Assembly (NCBI GenBank): GCA_029262415.1
Contig: JAJCZL010000071.1
Span: 1 to 64,000, forward strand
DNA from: Deltaproteobacteria bacterium
GTDB lineage: Bacteria; Desulfobacterota; Binatia; UBA1149; JAJCZL01
Length of the DNA: 64,000 nt
Direction: 5' to 3'
Position 1 is the first letter of the stretch. Every line of letters begins with the position of its first letter. The notes below the pieces were generated by a model. That model saw nothing but the letters and a program-made list of their open reading frames with translations, was not told where the DNA came from and searched no databases. This document shows, in pieces, positions 8,217-16,882 of this stretch. The position numbers and the translations under genes were made by a program.

Positions 8217-9299
8217 ATGGCCAAGAAGCGAGTCGCCCTGATCGGTGCAACAGGAATCGCGGGACAACAATTTATAGCGGCACTTGCCGACCACCCCTGG
8301 TTCAAACTCACTCGCTTGGGGGCTTCGTCGCGCTCGGCGGGCAAGCCCTACAGCCAAGCGATCCGCGATGCCGACACCGGCCAAGTGCGTTGGTGGGCCG
8401 AGGGCGAACCGCCGGCATCGGTCGCCGACATCGTCGTCGAAGAAGGCGCGAAGATGGACGCACGCGGCGTCGACCTGGTTTTTTCTGCAGTCGAGTCAGA
8501 CGTTGCCCGCGAACTCGAGCCGATGTTTGCCGAGCACGTACCTGTGGTATCGACTGCATCTGCGTTTCGTTACGAGGACGACATTCCGCTTCTTCTCGCC
8601 GGCGTGAGCATGGAGCACACCAAGCTCATCAAGCGTCATCAAAAGCTGCGTGGGTGGAAGGGATATATCCTTCCACAGCCTAACTGCACGGTAATCGGCC
8701 TGGCAATCACCTTAAAGCCGCTGCATGACGCTTACTGCGTCAAGCGCGTATCGGTCGTCTCGATGCAAGGAATCTCCGGGGCCGGGCGTTCTCCGGGTGT
8801 TGCCGGGCTTGATGTTATCGACAACATCATCCCCTACATTCCCGGCGAGGAAGAAAAGGTTGCCAGAGAGGCGCGCAAGCTTCTCGGCACCGCAACCCCG
8901 TCGGGGTTCTCGGCTGCCAACATCGAGGTCTCGGCGACCTGTACCCGAGCCGCAGTTCTCGAGGGCCACACCGAAGCCGTCTCTGTCGAGTTTGCAAAGC
9001 ACGCGTCCCCCCAGGACGTCGCCCGTACGCTGCTTAAAGCCGGCGCCAAGCCGGCCAAGCTCGGGCTGCCATCGATGCCCGAAAACCTCATCCGGGTGCA
9101 CGACGATCCGTTCCGCCCCCAGCCGCGCCTCGACCGCGACGGCGGCGGCGGGATGGTCACCTCGGTGGGGCGAATTCGGCCTGAGCCGCTCTACAAGCAC
9201 GGCGTCAAGTACGTTCTGGTATCGCACAATACGAAGATGGGCGCCGCCAAAGGAGCGATCCTAGTGGCGGAGTATCTTCGCGAGAAAGGGCTCCTTTAA
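8217..9299 (+). CDS. asd: Aspartate-semialdehyde dehydrogenase, archaeal/fungal type
   Basis: 360 residues from ATG 8217, preceded by AAGGA eleven bases upstream. Converts aspartyl-phosphate to aspartate semialdehyde with NADPH, the branch point for Lys, Met, Thr and diaminopimelate. The NADP fold has IGATGIAGQQF. The nucleophile is Cys157 in QPNCTVIGLAI and the acid/base is His251 in EGHTE. The regions RGWKGYILPQPNC, IIPYIPGEEEKV and RPQPRLDRD are characteristic of the archaeal/fungal form, not the common proteobacterial one. Malonyl-CoA reductase of carbon-fixing archaea is a paralogue of this form, but no other gene of that pathway is present here. Confidence 0.92.
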   Translation: MAKKRVALIGATGIAGQQFIAALADHPWFKLTRLGASSRSAGKPYSQAIRDADTGQVRWWAEGEPPASVADIVVEEGAKMDARGVDLVFSAVESDVARELEPMFAEHVPVVSTASAFRYEDDIPLLLAGVSMEHTKLIKRHQKLRGWKGYILPQPNCTVIGLAITLKPLHDAYCVKRVSVVSMQGISGAGRSPGVAGLDVIDNIIPYIPGEEEKVAREARKLLGTATPSGFSAANIEVSATCTRAAVLEGHTEAVSVEFAKHASPQDVARTLLKAGAKPAKLGLPSMPENLIRVHDDPFRPQPRLDRDGGGGMVTSVGRIRPEPLYKHGVKYVLVSHNTKMGAAKGAILVAEYLREKGLL

Positions 9300-9332
9300 C
9301 GCGCTGCTCCGCCGGCTCGCTGCAGCATATGC

Positions 9333-9376
9333 GTGGATAGTCCACACACGAGTGCCTCCTGCTGAGGCACTCGTGT
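9333..9376 (+). terminator. Adjacent twin hairpins after asd (possible terminator)
   Basis: A short hairpin GTGGA-TAG-TCCAC (9333-9345) directly abuts a perfect 13-bp stem: ACACGAGTGCCTC (9346-9358), loop CTGCT, GAGGCACTCGTGT (9364-9376). It starts 34 bases after the asd stop and ends 60 bases before the next gene. No T-run follows on either strand (CGAAAAACCC follows on plus), so it is not a classical intrinsic terminator. It may be a transcript-stabilising or factor-assisted structure. Confidence 0.4.
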
Positions 9377-9436
9377 CGAAAAACCCATTCCAACAACACC
9401 GTTGCGACGATACTATTTAGTGTCAGAGACAGCGTC

Positions 9437-10414
9437 GTGAAGCTTCGCAGAAGAATAAAACACCGCATCGCAAACTTCTTGATCAAGCATCTGACCAAGG
9501 AGAGACCGGGGTACACCCAGCGTTTCCCCAACGACATCGAGCTACTGGTGAGCTCCCTCAAGCCCGGCGACGTAGTGCTCATCGAGGGTTCACAACGCGT
9601 GAGTGAGGTCATCAAGTACCTCACTCAGAGCTGCTGGTCGCACGCGGCGCTCTACGTAGGCGATTCGCTTCTCAGTCGTGGCGGGCCGATGGCCGAGCAT
9701 CTACGCGCGACCTACGGCTCCGAGGCGGAATCGATGCTGGTTGAAGCCACCGCCGAGTCGGGTGTCGTCGCTGTACCGATCTCCAAATACCGCAACCACA
9801 ACATCCGCGTTTGCCGGCCGATCAGGTTACGCCCCGGCGACCTGAGCAGCGTTCTGCAAACCGTCATCTCACAGATCGGCATGGCCTACTCGGTTCGCCA
9901 CATCGTCGACCTGCTCCGCTACTTCTTCCCAGTAACGCTCATCCCCGGACGCTTGAGAAGAACCGCCTTGGAGAGTGCCGGCCAATTCTCCAAGCAAGTG
10001 ATCTGCTCGACGCAGATCACGATGGCTTTCCAGAACGTGCGCTACCCGATTCTCCCGCGCATCGAACACTCCATGGAAGGCGCGCTGCAACCAGGAGGAC
10101 TCGTAGAGCGTTTTCTTGCGCCGATGCGCCGACACAGATCTGCAGCGACGCCTGCGATGGCGGCGGCCGGGGTGTTTACTCCGTGCAATCCGAGGCTGGT
10201 TACGCCGCGTGATTTCGATCTCTCACCGTACTTCGAAATAGTAAAGTTCAACAACCGTAGAGCCGGCACCGACTTTGACTACAAGAAAATCGTATGGGCG
10301 ACAGTGGACGCGCACCTGGAAGTCGATCCTGCAACACCCGAAGGTGCCGCGGCCGAAGCGCCCCCTTCACGACAAGCCGCGTACTCGATCGTCAAGAAAA
10401 CCTCAGTGGCCTAG
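9437..10414 (+). CDS. YiiX/YebB-like permuted papain-fold hydrolase (NlpC/P60-like)
   Basis: 325 residues from a GTG. The order of catalytic elements is that of circularly permuted NlpC/P60 enzymes. KPGDVVLIEG comes first, then His69 in SCWSHAALYVGD, an acidic residue in MLVEATAESGV, and the nucleophilic Cys190 in VICSTQITMAFQN near the middle of the chain. Members hydrolyse peptidoglycan peptides, lipids or amide bonds; the substrate is unknown. A basic amphipathic N-terminus (residues 1-22) and an unmatched 90-residue C-terminal extension flank the core. It converges on the trypsin gene with only 12 bases between them. Confidence 0.8.
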   Translation: MKLRRRIKHRIANFLIKHLTKERPGYTQRFPNDIELLVSSLKPGDVVLIEGSQRVSEVIKYLTQSCWSHAALYVGDSLLSRGGPMAEHLRATYGSEAESMLVEATAESGVVAVPISKYRNHNIRVCRPIRLRPGDLSSVLQTVISQIGMAYSVRHIVDLLRYFFPVTLIPGRLRRTALESAGQFSKQVICSTQITMAFQNVRYPILPRIEHSMEGALQPGGLVERFLAPMRRHRSAATPAMAAAGVFTPCNPRLVTPRDFDLSPYFEIVKFNNRRAGTDFDYKKIVWATVDAHLEVDPATPEGAAAEAPPSRQAAYSIVKKTSVA

Positions 10415-10426
10415 CCGACGAGCGCG

Positions 10427-12154
10427 CTACGGGGCGAAACAGTTGTTCTGAATCTCGATCTCGGGAACGGTCGAGGCAGGGTCCAGCGTATCTGCCCGCG
10501 CAATCTGCTTGGCCACGACCGTGACTTTGATGTAACCCCGCTTCTCAATCCGGTCATTGACACGCACGCGGCGGACGCCGCCGAGATCTCCCTTCCACTT
10601 GTACCGACCTCTGGCAGGGGCGCTCTTCAGCCAGCCCAGGTCGAAGTCGGGAAGCGCCAGTACCAGCTGCTGAACGCCGTCATCGAGCACCGCCTCGAAA
10701 GCCTCGCGCGGGTCGAGGCCGACAAGAAAGGGCGCGGCGGGATCCTCGTACAACCGTACCTTCAGAGAGGTCTTCTCTGAGCGTACGGTCAGCTTACGGA
10801 CTTCGGCGACGCCGGTCTTACAAACGCGCGGACACGTACAATCGCTTGCGCATGCGCCTTCGCACTCGGCATCGTCGCCGGCGTCGCACTTCTCACCGGG
10901 CTCGCGTATCTCATTTCCGCACACCGACGGGTTACCGCCGAGCACAGTGCCGTTGAACTGAAACTCGCCGTCGCCGTGACCGAGCTTGACGGTCGCATAC
11001 CAGGTGCCCGGCGAGGGAGACTCAAACCGGCAATCACCGAACTGCCCGCTGCCGATCGTCGCGCAATCATATTCGGTGTCGGTCGGCGGCGCGCCGTAAC
11101 GCACGTAGAAATCGAAGTCGGCAAGAACACCCGAAGTAGGATTGCGCCCGTTAAACGTCGTGACGAGCCGTCCGGCACCGGTCGGCACCAACACCTCGTA
11201 TGTCCGCGATTGCGGCCACGACCCGAGATATCCATCAGCCGACGTGATCGACGCTCCCGCAGAACCCACCGTGGGCAGGCCGCCGCAAGCGACAACGGAA
11301 TCGGCGCCGAGTTGCTGCAAAACAAAATCTTTGTAGTGCTCAACGCTGGTCTGGTAGCTCAGGTCGTCGGCCAAGCAGGTGAAGTTCGTGCCGCCCGAGG
11401 TCACCCCGGCAAGCATCGGCCCCGTCCCGAAATCGATGAACAGCGGCCCGCCCGAATCGCCATGACAAGTGTTCGAACTCAGACCGGGCTCCGCGACCGG
11501 CTTTTCGAAAGACCAACACACAAGTTCGTCGTTGCCTCCGAATGGCGGCGCCGGGGTTTGGTCGCAAGTATCGGTGGTTATCTGACCGACGCGCTTGATA
11601 TTGAAGTCGTTGCCGCCCACCCGGGTCTGACCGAAGCCGACGATGGTACCCGGCAACGGGACAAACGGGTCATAGGGACCGAGTTCAAACTGATTGATGG
11701 GAGTCGGCGTGATCGACTCCACAGGAGTCGCGAGTTTCAGCACCGCAATATCGGCGAGTGGGAACGGGAGGTTGTCAGCGTCGGGGTGCTGAGCAACTCC
11801 GCTGACGGCGAACATCCCCGCGTGCTGCAGAAAAACACCGTAAAGCGCGGGGTCGAAAATCGCGCCCAGACAGTGGGCGGCGGTGACGAACGTGCTGCAA
11901 CCGATCAGCGTACCGGTGCAAAAGTGGTCGGCCGCGGCTGGATCGGGACCAGTGGCCACGGCACCGACGGTCTCCCATGCGTTAGTAATGAGACCGTTGA
12001 CGATTCTCGGCGCGGGGGGCGTTGCGCCACCGGTTAAAACGCCGTCAGCATGGGCGATACCGGCAAATACCAGGCCGCCCGCAGCCACCAGCGTCAAAGC
12101 AAGCGAGAACAGCCCGAGCCTGGGCGCTGTTCTGGCGCAGCGCGCCAGAGGCAT
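10427..12154 (-). CDS. Secreted trypsin-like serine protease with PPC-like and Cys-rich modules
   Basis: 575 residues from ATG 12154, with GGGAG seven bases upstream. A signal peptide (residues 1-36, likely cut after GIAHA) precedes RIVNG, the typical mature start of trypsins. The triad is complete: His94 (VTAAHCLG), Asp135 (ADIAVLKL), Ser234 (CHGDSGGPL). After the S1 domain comes a beta-rich region like a pre-peptidase C-terminal domain (FDFYVRYGAPPTD, SPGTWYATVKLG). A Cys-rich CGNEIREPGEKCDAGDD repeat of the kind common in Myxococcota surface proteins follows, then about 120 unrecognised residues. Probably secreted or surface-bound. A longer TTG start at 12178 would precede the signal peptide. 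Confidence 0.92.
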   Translation of the reverse strand: MPLARCARTAPRLGLFSLALTLVAAGGLVFAGIAHADGVLTGGATPPAPRIVNGLITNAWETVGAVATGPDPAAADHFCTGTLIGCSTFVTAAHCLGAIFDPALYGVFLQHAGMFAVSGVAQHPDADNLPFPLADIAVLKLATPVESITPTPINQFELGPYDPFVPLPGTIVGFGQTRVGGNDFNIKRVGQITTDTCDQTPAPPFGGNDELVCWSFEKPVAEPGLSSNTCHGDSGGPLFIDFGTGPMLAGVTSGGTNFTCLADDLSYQTSVEHYKDFVLQQLGADSVVACGGLPTVGSAGASITSADGYLGSWPQSRTYEVLVPTGAGRLVTTFNGRNPTSGVLADFDFYVRYGAPPTDTEYDCATIGSGQFGDCRFESPSPGTWYATVKLGHGDGEFQFNGTVLGGNPSVCGNEIREPGEKCDAGDDAECEGACASDCTCPRVCKTGVAEVRKLTVRSEKTSLKVRLYEDPAAPFLVGLDPREAFEAVLDDGVQQLVLALPDFDLGWLKSAPARGRYKWKGDLGGVRRVRVNDRIEKRGYIKVTVVAKQIARADTLDPASTVPEIEIQNNCFAP

Positions 12155-12260
12155 ACTTGCTCCCGTATAAACTTCCAAGATCGCCCCTGATCCTTACGCG
12201 GGGAGCCGCACTTTCGCGACGCCCCTCGTAGAACATGCCACACGACATGAGACCAGGCCA

Positions 12261-12301
12261 GGCAGTTTCTTTTTTACTGCCCACCACCCCCCCTTTAGGG
12301 G
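12261..12301. repeat. Two inverted repeats in a divergent intergenic region
   Basis: GGCAGT (12261-12266) pairs with ACTGCC (12276-12281) across a T-rich loop, and CCCC-TTTA-GGGG lies at 12290-12301. Both sit between the divergent protease and P-type-ATPase-like genes (12155-12343), 43 bases before the latter's ATG. They could be an operator or part of a structured leader. No metal-regulator box (CueR, CsoR, ArsR) is recognisable. Confidence 0.3.
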
Positions 12302-12343
12302 TAACCGGCCTAGCGCCACTCAGATACACTAGATTGAGTTCGC

Positions 12344-14482
12344 ATGGGCACACTCGAACACGTCTATACCTGCCCCGCTCATCCGCATCTCCGCATTCAA
12401 CGACGCGCGATTTGCCCGAGTTGCGGCATATCGCTGGAGCCGGTGCATCGCGGGCTGGCCGGCATTGAGCCGATCCAAGCAGACGAGTTCGCCGACCTCA
12501 CGCACCGTCTCGCTACCGCCGCAGCCCTAACCCTACCGGTTGTTTTTCTCGCGCTAGCCGACGCACTGCCGGGAAAACCGGTCGATCGTGCGGTCGGCCG
12601 CGAGATCGGAATGGCTGTGCAGCTCGCGTTTACCTCAGCCATCGTACTTTGGGCCGGCCTCCCGTTGTCGCACCGCGCGCTGTGGTCGCTGGTTCGTCTG
12701 CGACTGAACAGCTACACGCTCACGGTTCTGGGCACCGGCCTCGCCTATGCCTACAGCGCTGTAGCAGTGCTGCGCCCCGAGTGGATCCCCAACTCCTTCC
12801 GCGCCGAAGACGGTACGCTGCCGCTGTACTTCCACGCCGCGGCGGTGGTAACCGCACTTGTGCTGCTCGGACAGGTCGCCGAGCTGCGTGCGCGTTCCAG
12901 AACGCACAAATGGATCGGCGACCTGCTTGCCGCGCAGCCGAAGGTCGCGCACCGCGTAACCGAAGAAGACGATGAGATAGAAGTACCCGCTTACCGCGTA
13001 TGGCGCGGCCACCGATTGCGCGTCGGAGTGGGAATGCAGATCCCAACCGACGGAATCGTAATCGACGGCAACTGCAAGATCGACCAATCTTTGATTACCG
13101 GAGATAGGCGTCCGGTCGCTAAGAAATCCGGCGATCACGTTTTCGGCGCGACCACGGTCTGCGAAGGTGTCGCGGTAGTTCGCGCGACAGACACCGGCGA
13201 AGATACCGTACTCGCGCAGATCGTACGTGCAGCGGGTAACGCACAGCGAAGCAAAGCACCGGTACAAGCAGGCGCCGACAAAGTTTCGCGGTCCTTCGTG
13301 CCCGCGGTGATTGTTACCGCCGCGTTAACCTTCTTGGCATGGTCGGCAATCGGCCCGGAGCCGAGGATGGCGATAGCACTCATGAATGCTGTGGCCGTGC
13401 TGATTGTCGCTTGCCCCTGCGCACTCGCGCTCGCGGCGCCGACTGCGATCAGCGTCGCAACAGGGGTGGGTGCGAAGCACGGCATTTTGTTCCGAAATGC
13501 CGAGGCCATGGAGACCATGGCTAACATCGACACTCTGGTTATCGGCAAGACCGGAATCCTCACCGAGGGCTCACCCGAGCTGACGACCATAGAAACTACC
13601 GGCAGCCCGTCCTCGAGCGAGATTCTCGCGCTGGCCGCTGCCGTAGAACAACCCGGCGACCACCCGATCGCAACGGCCATCGTCCACGCCTGCCGGCAGC
13701 GGGGCATGGATATTGGTGAAGTCGCCACCCGCCGTTCGTTACCCGGGCGCGGAGTAACCGGCACCGTCGGCGCGCATCGAATCGTCGTCGGCAACCGGCG
13801 CTTGCTCAACGAGATGCAGATCGACACCGCATCTCTCAGCAGTTGGGCGGATGCGCTGCGCAAGAGAGCGCAAACCGCAGTGTTCGTCGCTGTAGACGGC
13901 AAGGTTGCCGGACTCATCGGACTCGCCGATCCGATCAAACATTCAACGCGCGAGGCTTTGGCGCGTCTGAAGCGCGCGCGGGTCGACGTCGTCATGGTTA
14001 CCGGTGACGATCGTGCCACCGGCGATGCCTTGGCGGCCGAACTCGGTATCAAGAACTACCAGGCAGAAGCTTCGTCCGAGACGCGCAGTGAGACGGTGAG
14101 CCGCCTGCAAGCTGAGGGACGCGTCGTCGCAGTCGCCGGCACCCTCGAAGCCAATGCCCCTGCGATGACACGCGCGCACTTGAGCATCGGAACCTACCGA
14201 CCCGACAAGTTCGATGCGGCGGCGACCGACGTGACCTTGGTCGGCGGCGATCTCGGTGCCATCGCACGTGCGCGAAAGCTGAGCAGCTCGGGGATGCGCA
14301 AGACACGCCAGAACTTGTTCTTTGCGTTCTTCTACAATGCGCTCGCGTTGCCTATCGCAGCCGGACTTCTCTACCCGCTGACCGGATCGATGCTGAGCCC
14401 TATGTTGGCTGGGGCAACGATGACGTTCAGCTCGGTACTCGTCATCAACAACGCGCTCCGCCTGAACAAGCTGAAAATCTAG
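12344..14482 (+). CDS. P1B-type (copper-type) ATPase homologue, predicted catalytically dead
   Basis: 712 residues with the full CopA-like layout. It has a heavy-metal-binding N-terminus (YTCPAHP...CPSCG, Cys10/24/27), about eight membrane helices, actuator, P and N domains, and the transmembrane CPC site (357-359, IVACPCALALAAPT). However, the invariant phosphorylated Asp of DKTGT is Gly401 (GKTGIL). TGES is TGD (252-254), GDGxND is GTLEAN (599-604), and the P-domain Lys before it is Arg. The nucleotide-domain His-Pro (440-441) and FFYN are kept. The CPMHP and CGM methionines of the N-terminal domain are Ala and Ile. It should not form the phosphoenzyme. The frame is intact, so it is not a simple pseudogene; it may be a metal sensor, chaperone or partner subunit. 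Confidence 0.9.
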   Translation: MGTLEHVYTCPAHPHLRIQRRAICPSCGISLEPVHRGLAGIEPIQADEFADLTHRLATAAALTLPVVFLALADALPGKPVDRAVGREIGMAVQLAFTSAIVLWAGLPLSHRALWSLVRLRLNSYTLTVLGTGLAYAYSAVAVLRPEWIPNSFRAEDGTLPLYFHAAAVVTALVLLGQVAELRARSRTHKWIGDLLAAQPKVAHRVTEEDDEIEVPAYRVWRGHRLRVGVGMQIPTDGIVIDGNCKIDQSLITGDRRPVAKKSGDHVFGATTVCEGVAVVRATDTGEDTVLAQIVRAAGNAQRSKAPVQAGADKVSRSFVPAVIVTAALTFLAWSAIGPEPRMAIALMNAVAVLIVACPCALALAAPTAISVATGVGAKHGILFRNAEAMETMANIDTLVIGKTGILTEGSPELTTIETTGSPSSSEILALAAAVEQPGDHPIATAIVHACRQRGMDIGEVATRRSLPGRGVTGTVGAHRIVVGNRRLLNEMQIDTASLSSWADALRKRAQTAVFVAVDGKVAGLIGLADPIKHSTREALARLKRARVDVVMVTGDDRATGDALAAELGIKNYQAEASSETRSETVSRLQAEGRVVAVAGTLEANAPAMTRAHLSIGTYRPDKFDAAATDVTLVGGDLGAIARARKLSSSGMRKTRQNLFFAFFYNALALPIAAGLLYPLTGSMLSPMLAGATMTFSSVLVINNALRLNKLKI

Positions 14483-14620
14483 ACGCCGCGAAGAGCCCTC
14501 CTGTGGGGTGAGTGGTATTTCCGCTGGTGCGCCTATACAGATGGTGGGAGTTCGCAGCCGGCTAACCAGTCGGCGAGCGCACGATAACAACCCACGCCGG
14601 GGGCACCGGCGCTATCAAAG

Positions 14621-15973
14621 ATGGCCGATCTTGCCGAAGAGGACGCTATGCGTCGTACGCAGATCGGTTCGCTGTTTGCTGAGGGCCGAATCACGGAGGT
14701 CCGCCGACGACTCGCAGACCTCCACTCCGCTGACATCGCCGACCTTCTCGACAAGCTCGATGAGGCAGACGAGAAACTCAGACTCTATGCGCTACTCGAG
14801 CCCGACGTCGCCTCTGACGTAATTCGCGACGTCGGCGACACCTCACGCGACATCATCCTCGAACATCTATCCGACGACCGTCTCGCCGAGGTCGTCGAAC
14901 GGCTCGACACCGACGACGCGACCGACCTCATCGGCGGACTGCCGCACGAGCGACGAGGAACGGTTCTCGACCAGGCAAGCCCGGAAACCCGGCGCGAAGT
15001 CGAAGACCTACTCGCCTACCCGCCCGACACCGCCGGCGGGATCATGAAGAAAGAGGTCGCGGCGGTAACAGTCGGTTCAACTGTTGCCGAGGTAATCGCG
15101 CAGATACGTGCACGTGCCGACATCTACCACGACATCCACAACGTTTTCGTTATCGACTTCCGCGGACACTTGGTCGGGGTGATTCCACTGCGCCGCCTGA
15201 TCCTCGCCGACACCGGGATACCGGTCGAACAGGTGATGGACACCGACATGATCTCTATCCCGGTCGACCTCGATCAAGAGCATGCCGCGCAACGCTTCGA
15301 AAAATACGACCTCTTATCGGTACCGGTGGTCGACCCGATTGGACGGCTGGTCGGCCGTATCACCATCGACGACATCGTCGACGTAATCGCGGAAGAGGCC
15401 ACCGAAGACATCCTGGCATTGGGCGGCCTGGGACTCGAGGCCGCAAGGCCTATGACAGCGATGAGTGCAATCCGCGTCCGTTTGCCGTGGCTCGGGCTCA
15501 ACCTGCTCACCGCGACGGCTGGTGCCGCGACGGTCGCGCTGTTCGAAGAAACCATCGCCACGCTCGCGATCGCCGCGGCGTTCATGAATATCGTTGCCAT
15601 CCAAGGCGGCAATGCAGGCGTGCAAACCATGACGCTCATCGTCCGCGGACTGGCGCTCGGCGAGATCGAGGGCAAAGATGCCGGACGGCTGCTCGGCCGT
15701 GAGCTTTTGACGGCACTCGCAAACGGAGCCGTACTTGGGTTGGTCTCGGCTGCAATGGCGTACGCATGGACCGGGAACGCTCAACTCAGCGTCGTACTCG
15801 GCATCGCACTACTCGTTAACTTGCTCATCGCCGCAGTGCTCGGAAGTCTGGTGCCGATCGGATTGAAAAAAGTCGGCGTCGATCCGGCAGTGTCATCGAA
15901 TGTATTCGTGACGGCTGGGACCGATATTCTCGGTTTCTTCGTGTTTTTGGGTATGCTGGCGCTGCTAATCTAG
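14621..15973 (+). CDS. mgtE: Magnesium transporter MgtE
   Basis: 450 residues, the normal MgtE length. The N-terminal superhelical domain (about 1-125, with ADIADLLDKLDE and LPHERRG) is followed by AGGIM and a pair of CBS domains (about 140-260) that sense cytoplasmic Mg2+. Five membrane helices (275-450) include IQGGNAGVQTMTLIVRG and SSNVFVTAGTDILGFF, whose Asp belongs to the conserved ion-binding site. It takes up Mg2+ and possibly Co2+. The 138-base leader contains small hairpins, but I could not recognise an M-box riboswitch in it. It converges on the deacetylase gene with a 9-base gap. Confidence 0.95.
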   Translation: MADLAEEDAMRRTQIGSLFAEGRITEVRRRLADLHSADIADLLDKLDEADEKLRLYALLEPDVASDVIRDVGDTSRDIILEHLSDDRLAEVVERLDTDDATDLIGGLPHERRGTVLDQASPETRREVEDLLAYPPDTAGGIMKKEVAAVTVGSTVAEVIAQIRARADIYHDIHNVFVIDFRGHLVGVIPLRRLILADTGIPVEQVMDTDMISIPVDLDQEHAAQRFEKYDLLSVPVVDPIGRLVGRITIDDIVDVIAEEATEDILALGGLGLEAARPMTAMSAIRVRLPWLGLNLLTATAGAATVALFEETIATLAIAAAFMNIVAIQGGNAGVQTMTLIVRGLALGEIEGKDAGRLLGRELLTALANGAVLGLVSAAMAYAWTGNAQLSVVLGIALLVNLLIAAVLGSLVPIGLKKVGVDPAVSSNVFVTAGTDILGFFVFLGMLALLI

Positions 15974-15982
15974 CTGCGTCGT

Positions 15983-16825
15983 TCAGCCGAGGCCTTCGGC
16001 CAAGTCGCGGTAAGAGGTCATCTCAATCTCATTCGAACTGAGTGCCGCGCGTACCAGCGGGCTGGTTACGATCGCGGCCTCGCCGCGCCCGTCGTAGCGC
16101 CCACGCAGCGATCCAGGGTGACACACGAGCTCGGTCACACCTGAGGGCAGTGCCTGCAGCCGGTCGACAACTTCATGCTCAGTGACCGGACGTTGCTGGC
16201 AAAGCGGCTCGGAGCGGTCAGGACCAAGAAACTTTCCAGCTCGCATGCGTCCCCAGCCCAACGTCGGTCGCATCAGCGCCGCCTCGATGTTTTTTTGCCA
16301 ACCCGGTAACCCGTGATGGCGCGAGTACCGCCATAACCGACCGCACGGTTTGCGCAAAGCGGAGATCGGATACTCGATGGCCAGCTCTTTGATGATCGAG
16401 AGAACCGTTGGGTGAAGGTGCAGGTGCTGGTCGGCAGAGACGTAAGAAAGAAACAGCCCTCCACTCAAGAAGCGCTCGATCTGCGCGCGTATCTCGGCAG
16501 AGAGCTCCTTGCGTAAGCCGCCGCGTCGGCGATACAGCCACGCGGCTTCGAGCGGTCGGTCGACGAAGTTCCCAGAGGAATCGACCAGGTTGGGGATATG
16601 GCGCGCCGGCAGTGTTGCCTTGCCGCCGCACAGCACCAAGTGGAGCCCGACTCCGAGTTGTGGACGCATCGCCGCCGAGACCATCGCCGTCGCCGAAGCC
16701 GGCGAGCCGACGCGCAAACCCGCACTGGTTACAATGCCGTTGTCGTAACCGGCGAAAACCGCGTCGTTGACCTCGGGCCACATACCGAGGTCGTCGGCCG
16801 TTATGATGAGAGATTTATTTGCCAC
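15983..16825 (-). CDS. YdjC/ChbG-family carbohydrate deacetylase (HpnK-like)
   Basis: 280 residues from GTG 16825 (GTG 16849 is an alternative). The YdjC fold is shown by SLIITADDLGM near the N-terminus (Asp pair and metal), GVGLHLVL, and the metal-binding DQHLHLHP. These enzymes remove acetyl groups from N-acetylglucosamine-containing sugars. In many bacteria the HpnK branch deacetylates hopanoid head groups, and this sequence resembles that branch (LRKPCGR, VTELVCHPG). No other hopanoid gene is in the window, so chitooligosaccharide deacetylation is equally possible. Neither start has a clear ribosome-binding site. Confidence 0.82.
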   Translation of the reverse strand: MANKSLIITADDLGMWPEVNDAVFAGYDNGIVTSAGLRVGSPASATAMVSAAMRPQLGVGLHLVLCGGKATLPARHIPNLVDSSGNFVDRPLEAAWLYRRRGGLRKELSAEIRAQIERFLSGGLFLSYVSADQHLHLHPTVLSIIKELAIEYPISALRKPCGRLWRYSRHHGLPGWQKNIEAALMRPTLGWGRMRAGKFLGPDRSEPLCQQRPVTEHEVVDRLQALPSGVTELVCHPGSLRGRYDGRGEAAIVTSPLVRAALSSNEIEMTSYRDLAEGLG

Positions 16826-16882
16826 GTAGTGTTGGTCCGGCCGGTACACACGGCTTTGACGCGTGGCGGCTAGGAAGACAAA

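Noticed and set aside
8217-9299. Malonyl-CoA reductase of the 3-hydroxypropionate cycles
   Set aside because: It is a paralogue of archaeal-type Asd, but no neighbouring carbon-fixation gene is present and the Asd catalytic Cys and His are standard.
10976-12037. Plus-strand open frame of about 353 codons opposite the trypsin gene
   Set aside because: It is the complement of a strongly supported protease with an intact triad; its composition is Arg-rich and patternless.
12344-14482. Interpreting the P-type ATPase as a frameshifted pseudogene
   Set aside because: The frame is uninterrupted over 712 codons, matches the family on both sides of each altered motif, and the substitutions are in place, not shifted.
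14483-14620. Possible Mg2+ riboswitch upstream of mgtE
   Set aside because: The 138-base leader has small GC hairpins but lacks the conserved M-box or yybP-ykoY sequence elements as far as I can recognise.
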